A DNA stretch of 64,000 nt from Amorphochlora amoebiformis (lineage: Eukaryota > Cercozoa > Chlorarachniophyceae): contig BAAHQB010000392.1 in the NCBI GenBank assembly GCA_054601695.1, positions 1 through 64,000 on the forward strand, read 5' to 3'. The position numbers were made by a program, and so were the translations under genes. This document shows, in pieces, positions 1 through 64,000 of the stretch (positions are counted from its first letter, which is position 1; each line of letters begins with the position of its first letter). The notes below the pieces were generated by a model. It saw nothing but the letters and a program-made list of their open reading frames with translations. It was not told where the DNA came from and did no database searches.

Positions 1-31
<31 letters not shown>

Positions 32-109
32 TTGTGCGTGTATGCGCACGTGTGTGTGTGTGTGTGTGTGTTGTGCGTGTATGCGCACGTGTGTGTGTGT
101 GTGTGGGTA

Positions 110-155
<46 letters not shown>

Positions 156-190
156 GTATATATATATATATAATATATATATAATATTAC
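1..190. repeat. GT and TA microsatellites at the left edge
   Basis: Positions 1-110 are (GT)n broken by GCGCAC motifs, and 117-186 are (TA)n. This is the intron downstream of the last visible exon of the minus-strand CUE-like gene. No further exon is visible before the edge. Confidence 0.85.
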
Positions 191-4319
<4,129 letters not shown>

Positions 4320-4518
4320 TGAATTGGTTATCTAAGGTTGATATCCGGGATATTAGAATCCTCCCACCCCAACCGTCAAGAGACGGGTGTCGATGGGGCC
4401 CGCCTTCCGGGCAGCACGGTGCCACTGGTTGACGTATTTGCTCGGACTTTCCCTCTTCTTTATTTATTTCGATAGAAATTCTGGGGTCCTAGCGAAAAAT
4501 CGATTGAGAACGATTAAA
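4320..4518. promoter_or_regulatory. Divergent promoter region between the CUE-like gene and the anchored-protein gene
   Basis: About 199 bp separate the two outward-facing start codons, so both promoters and 5' leaders must lie here unless non-coding exons exist upstream. It is TA-array-free and mixed in composition. I see no unmistakable TATA box. An AT-rich run (CTTTATTTATTTCGAT) lies near 4455-4472. Confidence 0.5.
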
Positions 4519-26812
<22,294 letters not shown>

Positions 26813-27575
26813 GTAAACATGTGGTTTTAATGATATTTCACATTCACTCACTTCAATAATATAATGCAGACACCCAAAAATCACATCTCATAGGCCCGAC
26901 TCAGTCTAGCCAGTCCGAGGGTGTCGGTACCGTTGGTTTGTTTTCACCAAGCGAAGAATGAAAGCGTGTAGAGTGTACATGATTATGACTAGTATGAAGC
27001 CAATTTATAATTACGACTGAAATTAACTAACCCTTCTAGAATTTTTGCGGATACTGACGGTCATAGTACTAGTCTAGAGCAGAACTACTCTCAAGATTAG
27101 CTAGCAATTATCTAGATTATCTTCCACCTATGTCTACTAGTATCGACGACCTGAATAAAACTGGTTATCTAGTCTAGTAGTATCTAGAGTATCCCGCGAC
27201 TTGGCCGTGAGTCTAGTAAGTCTACATACACTACCACTAGTACCATGCTTAATTGGTAGTAATTTGGTACACCAGAAGATCATACTTCATCTGACCAGCT
27301 TGATATCGATGATATATAACTCGCTGGAGAGGACAGTACTACTTGTAGTAGGAGTCGAGTAACTGTTTTTTTACATTCTAGCATTGTATGTGAAAGAATT
27401 TATTTCTATTATTAATTTTTGACTTGAAATGCTATGCTGCTCGTGCAGAAGGATAGCTGCTCGTACAGAAGTTTCTACTGGAGGGGCTTGGATTTCGGGG
27501 TCTAAGGGGAGAGGGGTTTCGGGATCTAAGGGGGGGGGGGGGGAACTTTTGGTCGAGGCGTTTTACATAAACGCC
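26813..27575. other. Convergent intergenic region
   Basis: Positions 26813 to 27575 lie between two converging stop codons and are TA-array-free. The stretch 27040-27330 is rich in CTAG and ACTAGT words. A G run of about 13 lies near 27530-27543. Both 3' UTRs must fall here. I see no gene. Confidence 0.6.
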
Positions 27576-32498
<4,923 letters not shown>

Positions 32499-32660
32499 CT
32501 TCCGGGTCGGCGCTAGCGCAGAAGCAGCTGGATCGCCTTGTGTGGCCGAATTATTCCCATAAAGAAAAATATCTTTGCGGAATACTATGACAAAAGAGAT
32601 ATGTCACAGTCATATATCTGGACCGAAATAAAGAATAATCTTGAACTTATATTTGCGGCT
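32499..32660. promoter_or_regulatory. Divergent promoter region of importin beta-1 and the NHL gene
   Basis: Only 162 bp separate the ATG of importin (32498, minus) from the preferred ATG of the NHL gene (32661, plus). An in-frame upstream ATG at 32538 would shrink the gap further, but it would place 41 charged residues before the signal peptide. It is therefore disfavoured. No clear TATA box is seen. Confidence 0.5.
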
Positions 32661-50035
<17,375 letters not shown>

Positions 50036-50278
50036 TCACTGTAAACAGTTTGCTGTGATAGCTATCGCTGTCGTCTAGATCATAGGGGAGAACCATAGCA
50101 GCTGTGACCGGTTTGAGCTAATGTAGAAATGGTCTAACGATGTCGATCTATTGGTAATGATTGTAGGCTAGTGAGTAGTAGTGACTGAGCTGAATCATAA
50201 GCCTGATATTTGGTATGTATATTCAACTTGCTGTGTATTTTATGTTTGTAAATATATTTGTATTATTTATGTTTGAAA

Positions 50279-50330
<52 letters not shown>

Positions 50331-50431
50331 GTATCTAGTTTATATATATATATATATACATATATGCCGTGCAGTGGTATGTGTTTGTTGTGGTGGCCAT
50401 ACTTGAATATTGTGGCTCAGATGATAATCGT

Positions 50432-50476
<45 letters not shown>

Positions 50477-50724
50477 CATCATATGTGTGGATGTATATTA
50501 TGTATATTTGATATGACAATTATGATGTGTAATATTATATATATATATATATACATAAAGTAAACTTTGAATACATGTTTCTAAAATTTGTATGGTGTAC
50601 TAAGTTGTAAAATTTAGTAAAAATGTATTATATTCGTATCATGTTACTGTATTCATGTATCCAGTGTATATACATACACGTACGTACGCGTACATATCTA
50701 GAATCTAGATATACATGTATACTA

Positions 50725-50780
<56 letters not shown>

Positions 50781-50787
50781 GCATATT

Positions 50788-50819
<32 letters not shown>

Positions 50820-51206
50820 CTAGTATATACTAGATATATATAAAGACTATGATGTGTGTATTTATTTTTTATATATGTAACTGTATTTATATATATACAT
50901 ACATATATATTTATATATGTACACACATAAATATGTATACATATACTATTTAGACTATGATATATATCTAGTATATACACACAACATGAATAGCATGATT
51001 AATATTTGCAGATCTAGTAGATTATTACTTATTGGTCCCCAAAATCTAAACCGTATTAATCTCAAGGTTCGACTTGATTTCAATTGTATTTTTTAATCAA
51101 GACTATAACGCAAGCGTCAAGATTGCAATGATCGAGCTACGACTATAGAGCACGCAGCATGATTTCGAGTATTCATTCTGGAGGCCTCTAGTGGTATTTT
51201 GCGACG
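50036..51206. other. Convergent intergenic region with TA arrays
   Basis: The 3' flank of the NHL gene (50036-50215) is unique sequence. TA arrays follow at 50283-50318, 50438-50472, 50729-50772 and 50790-50818. Positions 50985-51206 are unique and hold the 3' end of the small minus-strand gene. No gene is seen. Confidence 0.6.
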
Positions 51207-51487
51207 TTATGGCGGCCTGATCACAGAAAAATTGTTAGGACAGTTGATCAGGTTTGTTGAAGGTTACGATTAGTTGTACTGGCGCACAGGATCCACTCTA
51301 CACCAACACCGATGGCACCGATTCCAAGCATCGCGGGGAAGATGGTATGGGCGACCGGAACGCGTGCCGCTCGATGAACGGCCGCGTTCATAGCTCCCTG
51401 TATTCCTTTGACAGCTCCCTCCGGGGTGAGATACTTGAGACCGCTCATGGGGCGCATATCCTTGACCTTCTTATCCCAAAAACTCAT
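51207..51487 (-). CDS. Small one-helix membrane protein, 69 residues, two exons
   Basis: Exon 1 is 51487-51288 and exon 2 is 51216-51207, which completes a Leu codon and adds Pro-Pro-stop. The 71-nt intron has a GTGCGC donor, a CTAAC branch-like motif and a GATCAG acceptor. The protein starts MSFWDKKVKDMRPMSGLKYL, continues with an Ala-rich amphipathic stretch, and ends with a hydrophobic helix (IFPAMLGIGAIGVGVEWIL). The layout resembles small inner-membrane subunits of mitochondrial respiratory or ATP synthase complexes. That is an inference from size and shape only. Without the intron the frame would read on to residue 79 past ILCASTTNRN. An in-frame ATG at 51628 would add 47 Ser/Arg-rich residues, and a transit peptide cannot be excluded. 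Confidence 0.6.
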
Positions 51488-51747
51488 AGCGATGGAGCGA
51501 AGCCGGCCACTTGATTTCGGCCGCGAAGATTCGAAACGGAAAAATGAAGAATAATTTGGCGGCCGAGAAAAATCAAGAAATTTCGTCTTCAGGAGTGGAA
51601 CCTTCGCAGAGCCACAATGAAAAAGCATAAAAGAAAGGGGAAACCTGACCTGGATACCAATGGTAATCGGATATTATCACATTATTAAATGGGGAATATC
51701 TTTTCAAAACATATCTCGAATTTTATTCAAAATTATCAGGTCTCGAC
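51488..51747. promoter_or_regulatory. Divergent promoter region
   Basis: This is 260 bp between the outward-facing ATGs of the small membrane protein and the C2HC-module gene. AATTATCAG at 51731-51739, just before the downstream ATG, could be the acceptor of a 5' UTR intron, so the real plus-strand promoter may be narrower. Confidence 0.4.
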
Positions 51748-56558
<4,811 letters not shown>

Positions 56559-56936
56559 TGTTAGTTTGCCTGGCCATGGACGGCGTGTATATAAGTTACA
56601 TTTGATGTTAGTCGCATCCATTATCCGATCTAATCGAGTCTACTCAACAGGAGAGGGGCGATATATCTGGATTTATTTACTATAGTCTAGTTAGTATTCA
56701 TAGTAAACCATATAATGGCATATTTCTAGTATTTAGATATCATGATCTGGTACTATCGCTACTAGGAATTATCACATGCACACCCGCGACACTACCTAGA
56801 CTACTATAATCACTAGTACTGTGGCATGAAAACAGTAGTCTGAGTACGGTCGATTCATATTCTTAAGATATCTATCAAGTTACATTTTCAAATTGTGTCA
56901 CTCGAGAGGCGGAAACGTTTTAATAAACTAAAACTT
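56559..56936. other. Convergent intergenic region
   Basis: This is 378 bp between two converging stop codons, free of TA arrays. It is rich in CTAG, TAGT and ACTA words, like 27040-27330. Both 3' UTRs overlap or abut here. No gene is visible. Confidence 0.55.
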
Positions 56937-57550
56937 TCATGATCCGCCACTGCTATTCGGCCTCCGCGATCGGCTCATTCTAGGCCCCTCCGTGTCACCT
57001 CCATTCCCTGGCCAACTGCCCCCAATCGCCGATCCTTGTTGAGATGAAAACCCGTCTCCTCGGAGAACACATAGTCCCTTGACTCCTAAACTCATTAAGC
57101 GAGATGCTACCCTCTGAGCCTGAGCCTGGTGTACGCCTACGATGACTACTGGAACGGGAAGCTGGTAGGGGTTGGTAGAGTCGAGCGGCGTTGGAGAAGC
57201 CCTTTTAGAACGTTCTGTAGCGATGGCTTCGGCCATTTTTGTGAAGGTTTCTGGAAGATGTATGTGTATTTACGTGTATAATACATGTGAATTATTAATT
57301 TTGTATTTTATTAATATTTAATGTATGTGTTTTTTTTATGTATATTATATACGTATATATATTTGTATATCATATACATATATATACAAATATATACATA
57401 TGTGTATTTATGGCATATACATACGTTTAGACATGCATATTTATGAATGTATTTCTTTGTGTAGATACATATTATTCTATTTGTACACATATAATTTCAC
57501 AATATTCGCCGTAAATGTATATAACATAAACACACACACACACACATATA

Positions 57551-57633
<83 letters not shown>

Positions 57634-58107
57634 TTCGGACCGTTTTTATACATATTTCTTAACTGTATCTTGAGATATATATATGTATATATATATATAT
57701 ATATATATGTATTTTACATTAGATACCTCTCCCATATGCCCATGTGATAACTTCCCCTCTATTCCGGACCGCAGTTATTAACGACAAGGGCCCTGTAATT
57801 AATGATGTCGCCTTCCCAATTGTGTCTACATATTTATATATTTTATCATTTTTCTAGACTATATATATATATATATACACACACACATATATATATATAT
57901 ATACATGTTATATATTTTATCATTTTTCTAGACTATATATATATATGTATATGTATATACTATATATATGTATATGTCTATAGTATTATATATATATATA
58001 TACATATTTATATAAATATATTTGTATACCTCTATGTATGTATATGAATGTAAGATTCATTTATATTCTCGTACATGGTTACTATGTACATACCTACATA
58101 AATATCT

Positions 58108-58146
<39 letters not shown>

Positions 58147-59414
58147 CTCTCATACGCATTATATCGACACTCATACGTACATTATTCACATATCTATGTA
58201 TAATATTCACATATCTATGTATGTATTATACAGATATGCATTTCTTACTGCTCATATCGCCCCAGCGGCAGCCCCTGCGGGCGCATATTCATACATACAT
58301 TATTCACATATCTATTCATACTATATACTCATATCTATTAAACAGATGTGCATATATTACTGCTCACTGTCGACGCTATCGCCCCAGCGGCAGCCCCTGC
58401 GGCGCACATTACATATTCATACACACATTATTCACATATCTATTCTAGTATATACACATATCTATTAAACAGATATGCATATATTACTGCTCACTGTCGA
58501 CGCTATCGCCCCAGCGGCAGACCCTGCGGCGCACATTATATATTCATACACACATTATTCACATATTTATTCTAGTATATACACATATCTATTAAACAGA
58601 TATGCATATATTACTGCTCACTGTCGACGCTATCGCCCCAGCGGCAGACCCTTCGGCGCACATTATATATTCATACAGACAGTATTCACATATCTATTCT
58701 AGTATATACACATATCTATTCTAGTATATACACATATCTATTAAGCAGATATGCATATATTACTGCTCACTGTCAACGCTATCGCCCCAGCGGCAGCCCC
58801 TGCGGCGCACATTATATATTCATACACACATTATTCACATATCTATTCTAGTATATACACATATCTATTAAACAGATATGCATATATTACTGCTCACTGT
58901 CGACGCTATCGCCCCAGCGGCAGACCCTGCGGCGCACATTATATATTCATACACACATTATTCACATATCTATTCTAGTATATACACATATCTATTCTAG
59001 CATATACACATCTATTAAACAGATATGCATATATTACTGCTCACTGTCGACGCTATCGCGGCAGACTCTGCGGCGCACATTATATATTCATACACACATT
59101 ATCCACATATCTATTCTAGTATATACACATATCTATTCTAGTATATACACATATCTATTAAGCAGATATGCATATATTACTGCTCACTGTCGACGCTATC
59201 GCCCCAGCGGCAGCCCCTGCGGCGCGAGTGGCAGCTTCGGCGGTCGTTGTTGGTACACTTTGAGGCATCGAAGAAGATAGTTGGCCCTGGCCTGAGGTGG
59301 TGAATGTAATGTGAATATATATTTAGTATGTTATTATATATATATATATGTTGTATCGTATGTATTATACTATACATGGATGTGTGTGTGTGTGTGTGTT
59401 CGAATGTTTGTGTG

Positions 59415-59462
<48 letters not shown>

Positions 59463-59785
59463 ATACATGTATGTATGTATGTGGATGTAGACATATATGC
59501 ATGTGCGTAGATATATTTAAATGGAGTATGTGTACATAGATGTATGTGTATGTATGTACACACATACATACATGTATGTAATATGTATACACAAACACAT
59601 ACATATGTGTATGTATATGTGTGCATGTGAATATTTATAATTTTGGATATAAACATTTGTATCTACTTATATATATATATATATATATATTATATAAATA
59701 AATTGAATTGGGTATATATATATATATATATATAATACATATGTTTATATCCATATAAAGAAATTAAATATATATATATATTTAC

Positions 59786-59817
<32 letters not shown>

Positions 59818-59977
59818 TACATACATATTTAAGTCCCACATACGAAAACATCTATCCAAACACTCGCATTTCCCCAAATACCCCCCACACACACACAAAC
59901 ACACACAAACACACACACACACACACATAAACTTCATACAATAAACCATACTCACATCACAGACATACACGGACTAT

Positions 59978-60020
<43 letters not shown>

Positions 60021-60663
60021 AGAGTCGAAAATGAAAAAAAGAAAAAGCGAAGAAATCTACTCAAGTTACCGGGTGACATGCTTGCAATGTGTCGGGATGG
60101 AGATTTCTTCTCAAGAGGGAAATGAATAGCATTCGGCAGGACTGGACTAGAGGGTTAGATCTAGGGTTAGGGTTAGGGTTAGGGTTAGGGTTAGGGTTAG
60201 GGTTAGGGTTATTGTTATTGTTAGGGAAATGTATGGCATTCGGCAGGACTGGACTAGAGGGTTAGATTTAGGGTTAGGGTTAGGGTTAGGGTTAGGATTA
60301 GGGTTAGGGCTAGGGAAATGGATAGAAATCGGCAGGACTGGACTAGAGGGTTAGGGTTAGGGTTAGGGTTAGGGTTAGGGTTAGGGTTAGAGTTAGGGTT
60401 AAGGTTAGGGTTAGGATTTTTCTCGTCGTAGTCAGCGGCTAGGATTAGGCTTATGGAGAAATGGGCCACATAGGGTTAGGGTTAGGGTTAGGGTTAGGGT
60501 TAGGGTTAGAGTTAGGGTTAGGGTTAGGGTTAGGATTAGGAATGGTACCTGCCCGGCGATCGGCGTACATCTAATACGATGATATCATAATTTGGAATCT
60601 TCGTAACCTTAAATATATATATATATATATATATATGTATAATGTATATTTATATTTATGTTA

Positions 60664-60701
<38 letters not shown>

Positions 60702-61016
60702 TGAATATATGTACATATATTGTATGTGTGTCCATTTATTATTATTTATGCACTTAACTACAGGATCTTGCGCGAAATTATATCACAATATAAGATATAC
60801 ATATTATATATATATATATATATGTACCATTAATATATATATATATATATTATATGTGTATATACACACATATATATATATATATATATTCACAAGTATC
60901 CTACCTTTTCAAACACCCTTTCCCCGTTCCAACTGGAATCCTCAAGCAATTCTCTATATATACATATATATATATATATGATGTATATATGTATTATATA
61001 AAAACACCTATGTATT

Positions 61017-61061
<45 letters not shown>

Positions 61062-61380
61062 TGAACATACATTTTATATACATTCAAGGTACATTCTTTT
61101 GTACTTTATATATATATATATATATGTATGTGTATTGTATATATATATATATATAAAGCTATGTAATTATACCTTAACTGATCCTCCGTAGAGTCTTTGA
61201 TATCCTTCGAATCTGTTGGAATATATGTCATATTATATGATATATTACAAATATACTTCTATATACCCAATATCTAATTCAGTAGACATTTCTACATATA
61301 TGCTTTATATATATATATATATATAAATATATATATATACATACGGTATATATATCATATATATATGTATATATATATTT

Positions 61381-61414
<34 letters not shown>

Positions 61415-61555
61415 TATATATGTATATATATATATTATATATATATATTATATATATATATATATATGTATATATATGTGTCATATTATATGATATATTA
61501 CGAATATACTTGCATATACACAATATCTAATTCAGTAGACATTTCTACATATATG

Positions 61556-61606
<51 letters not shown>

Positions 61607-61636
61607 GGATATATATCATATATATATGAATACATA

Positions 61637-61675
<39 letters not shown>

Positions 61676-61777
61676 GCATACACATGTACATACATGTATA
61701 TCATATTATATGATATATTACAAATATACACTTGCATATACACAATATCTAATTCAGTAGACATTTCTACATATATG

Positions 61778-61818
<41 letters not shown>

Positions 61819-61996
61819 CGGTATATATATCATATATATATGTATACATAAATATTATATATATATATATGTATGTGTATATATGTATATGTATATGTAT
61901 GTGTCATATTATATGATATATTACAAATATACACTTGCATATACACAATATCTAATTCAGTAGACATTTCTACATATATGCTTTATATATATATAT

Positions 61997-62064
<68 letters not shown>

Positions 62065-62104
62065 ATGTATATGTATATATATATATATATATATGTACAG
62101 TAAC

Positions 62105-62147
<43 letters not shown>

Positions 62148-62350
62148 TGTATATATATTATCATATATATATGAATAATTAAATATTATATATATATTAC
62201 ATATACACAATATCTAATTCAGTAGACATTTCTACATATATGCTTTATATATATATATACATACGGTATATATATCATATATATATGTATATATATATTT
62301 ATACATACATACATATATATATATTTATATATATATATTATATATGTATA

Positions 62351-62394
<44 letters not shown>

Positions 62395-62474
62395 GTGTCA
62401 TATTATATGATATATTACGAATATACTTGTATATACACACAATATCTAATTGAGTAGACATTTCTACATATATG

Positions 62475-62505
<31 letters not shown>

Positions 62506-62577
62506 CCGGATATATATCATATATATATATATATATTATGTACGCACATGTACATATATAGATATCATCCATATCAT

Positions 62578-62665
<88 letters not shown>

Positions 62666-63128
62666 CATACATTCACAAACACATACCTATACGCACACAA
62701 TACATTTAAACACACACACACACAAACATCATAAACCACGAAATAAGATATCGACCAATATATCTATCTCACCACTCAGTTCTGTAGAAACGCCTTTGCT
62801 GCTTGAAGTAACGTCAGCTCGAATACTCTTTCTGTCCGAGGCATCTTGATTCTCGTCTCGAGTGGGGCTTGGCATGCAAGTTTCAACGGCCTATATGTAT
62901 ATATTCGTAAATATGTCTACATATATGTATATTTATGGCATGCAAGTTTCAACGGCCTATATGTATATATTCGTAAATATGTCTATATATATATGTATAT
63001 TTATAACATACATAAGTATACCTGAATATCCTTACGTTTGTAACATATATTACGAATAGACACATATAACATACGTATACTATATATATATATACATACA
63101 TGTTACATATATATATATATATGTATAT

Positions 63129-63164
<36 letters not shown>

Positions 63165-63214
63165 ACATATGTAGAGTACATACATGTATACAGATTGTTG
63201 TTGTTGGAGTCCGG

Positions 63215-63254
<40 letters not shown>

Positions 63255-63675
63255 CATAAAGACTTGCATGCATACAAACATATGTTTTACATAATGTATA
63301 GATACCAGAGTATAAAATACATAATGTATAGATACCAGAGTATAAAACACATAAGTATACCTGAATATGCTTACGTTTGTAACATATATTACGAATAGAC
63401 ACATATATAACATACGTATACTATATATATATATATACATGTTACATATATATGTATGTATGTATATATACATATATATTTATATATATATATATATATA
63501 TAATATTATATATATATAAAAAGTATATAAGTGTTTATAAATATTTATTAAGATATTTATATACATGTATCATATACATATATATATATATATATTATAT
63601 ATATATATATATATATACATTGGGAGGTTTTAGAAGGGCGAGGAGAGCTGCAGGGGATATGGACGGAGAATTAAC
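56937..63675 (-). CDS. Many-exon gene, possible rhodanese-like protein; 5' end off the window
   Basis: Exons in transcript order: 63675-63619, 62890-62776, 61212-61173, 60953-60905, 60607-60549, a short exon ending at 60070, 59291-59181, 57792-57727 and 57250-56937 (stop). Phases agree throughout if the short exon starts at 60080. [20 protein letters not shown] then [13 protein letters not shown] resembles the front of a rhodanese domain, and [11 protein letters not shown] with [19 protein letters not shown] resembles its end. They are split by an Ala/Ser/Thr-rich insert. I see no catalytic Cys loop, so an inactive or regulatory domain is the best guess. A rival reading starts the short exon at 60109 (better pyrimidine tract) and runs into a stop in exon 59291-59181. 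That would end this gene there and leave the last two exons to a separate 166-residue gene starting at ATG 60079. Confidence 0.5.
57251..57726. repeat. TA/CATA-filled intron
   Basis: The intron is AT-rich with a TA array at 57556-57617, between exons 57792-57727 and 57250-56937. An island at 57634-57675 shows no splice borders. Confidence 0.7.
57793..59180 (-). repeat. About seven tandem units built from an exon's 3' edge
   Basis: From 58225 to 59180, units of about 115-140 bp repeat. Each has a minus-strand exon-end segment (GCTGCCGCTGGGGCGATAGC then GTCGACAGTGAGCA/GTAATA) followed by CATA/TATA-rich intron with TCTATTAAACAGATATGCAT. Only the last copy, 59181-59291, continues into the full exon. 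Plus-strand frames here ([16 protein letters not shown]) are shadows. Confidence 0.8.
59292..60069. repeat. CATA/GT/CA-rich intron
   Basis: TA and CATA repeats cover 59330-59820, CA-rich sequence 59885-59930 and a short GA tract 59982-60012. No exon is recognised. Confidence 0.7.
60119..60540. repeat. Interstitial telomeric block, TTAGGG orientation, with repeated spacer
   Basis: TTAGGG arrays lie at 60162-60210, 60267-60312, 60350-60415 and 60472-60540. Three copies of a spacer containing CGGCAGGACTGGACTAGAGG sit at about 60137, 60241 and 60331. The block lies in an intron of the minus-strand gene. Confidence 0.9.
61213..62775 (-). repeat. TA arrays with six copies of a 60-bp segment resembling an exon edge
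   Basis: Copies near 61262, 61505, 61725, 61935, 62200 and 62430 share CAATATCTAATTCAGTAGAC followed by ATTTCTACATATATGC. On the minus strand this reads GTAG/AA ATG TCT ACT GAA TTA GAT ATT/GTGTAT, resembling the 3' edge of exon 62890-62776 (GTTTCTACAGAACTGA). Only the latter joins in phase. Confidence 0.65.
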
Positions 63676-63778
63676 CTACAATATACACACATATATATAT
63701 ATATATATTTATATATATGTGTGTGTAAATACATACATATACACATATATACATACACATACATATATATATACACAT

Positions 63779-63812
<34 letters not shown>

Positions 63813-63821
63813 ATACACATT

Positions 63822-63885
<64 letters not shown>

Positions 63886-63956
63886 CAGCTGAGATGGACG
63901 GAGAATCAACCTATATATTACTATACTAAATCTCTCTCTCTCTCTATATATATATG

Positions 63957-63996
<40 letters not shown>

Positions 63997-64000
63997 TATT
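62891..64000 (-). repeat. TA introns with duplicated exon starts at the right edge
   Basis: GGCATGCAAGTTTCAACGGC, the start of exon 62890-62776, occurs again at 62937-62956. A 35-bp tandem pair (ATAATGTATAGATACCAGAG) lies at 63282-63345. A partial copy of exon 63675-63619's start (ATGGACGGAGAATCAACC) lies at 63892-63909. An island at 63190-63218 encodes GLQQQQS on the minus strand and may be an exon. A CT tract and TA run to the edge. Confidence 0.65.

Noticed and set aside
57727-57792. Sm protein D2 similarity of [14 protein letters not shown]
   Set aside because: The match is limited to a few residues. The next exon does not continue with the Sm fold, and the surrounding exons join in a different protein.
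58038-58978. Plus-strand repeated frames [15 protein letters not shown]...
   Set aside because: They are antisense shadows of the duplicated exon end of the minus-strand gene. There are no splice sites on the plus strand.

Overview
The window is nuclear DNA of a eukaryote. Genes are split into many GT-AG exons and read in the standard genetic code. The telomere-type repeat is TTAGGG/CCCTAA, and the longer introns are filled with (TA)n microsatellites. The lineage, probably a protist, cannot be fixed from the sequence. Most long open frames here are translated TA, CT, GA or CATA repeats and are not genes. I found the real genes by joining short unique islands whose splice sites and codon phases agree.

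Seven genes can be supported, and they alternate strands without exception. (A) 191-4319, minus: a protein with two CUE-like motifs; its 3' end lies beyond the left edge. (B) 4519-26812, plus: about 28 small exons of an unrecognised protein with an N-terminal membrane anchor. (C) 27576-32498, minus: complete importin subunit beta-1, 19 exons, 853 residues, in frame throughout. (D) 32661-50035, plus: a protein with a signal peptide, an NHL-repeat propeller and a long tail. (E) 51207-51487, minus: a 69-residue protein with one membrane segment. (F) 51748-56558, plus: 12 exons, 655 residues, an uncharacterised protein with two related modules and a C2HC putative zinc site. (G) 56937 to beyond the right edge, minus: a possible rhodanese-like protein. 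A/B, C/D and E/F are head-to-head pairs separated by 162-260 bp. B/C, D/E and F/G converge.

Introns fall into two classes. Genes C and F mostly have compact introns of about 48-90 nt. Genes A, B, D and G have introns swollen to hundreds or thousands of bases by TA arrays, CT/GA tracts, minisatellites and interstitial telomeric repeats. Again and again a TA array is flanked by partial copies of the neighbouring exon's edge, splice site included. The extreme case is 47.5-49.4 kb, where 13 copies of one exon segment sit between TA arrays. This coupling of TA growth with exon-edge duplication is the most unusual property of the window.

The genes have unrelated jobs (nuclear import, ubiquitin-type binding, secreted propeller, small membrane protein) and do not form a pathway. 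What they share is architecture: paired promoters and TA-expanded introns.
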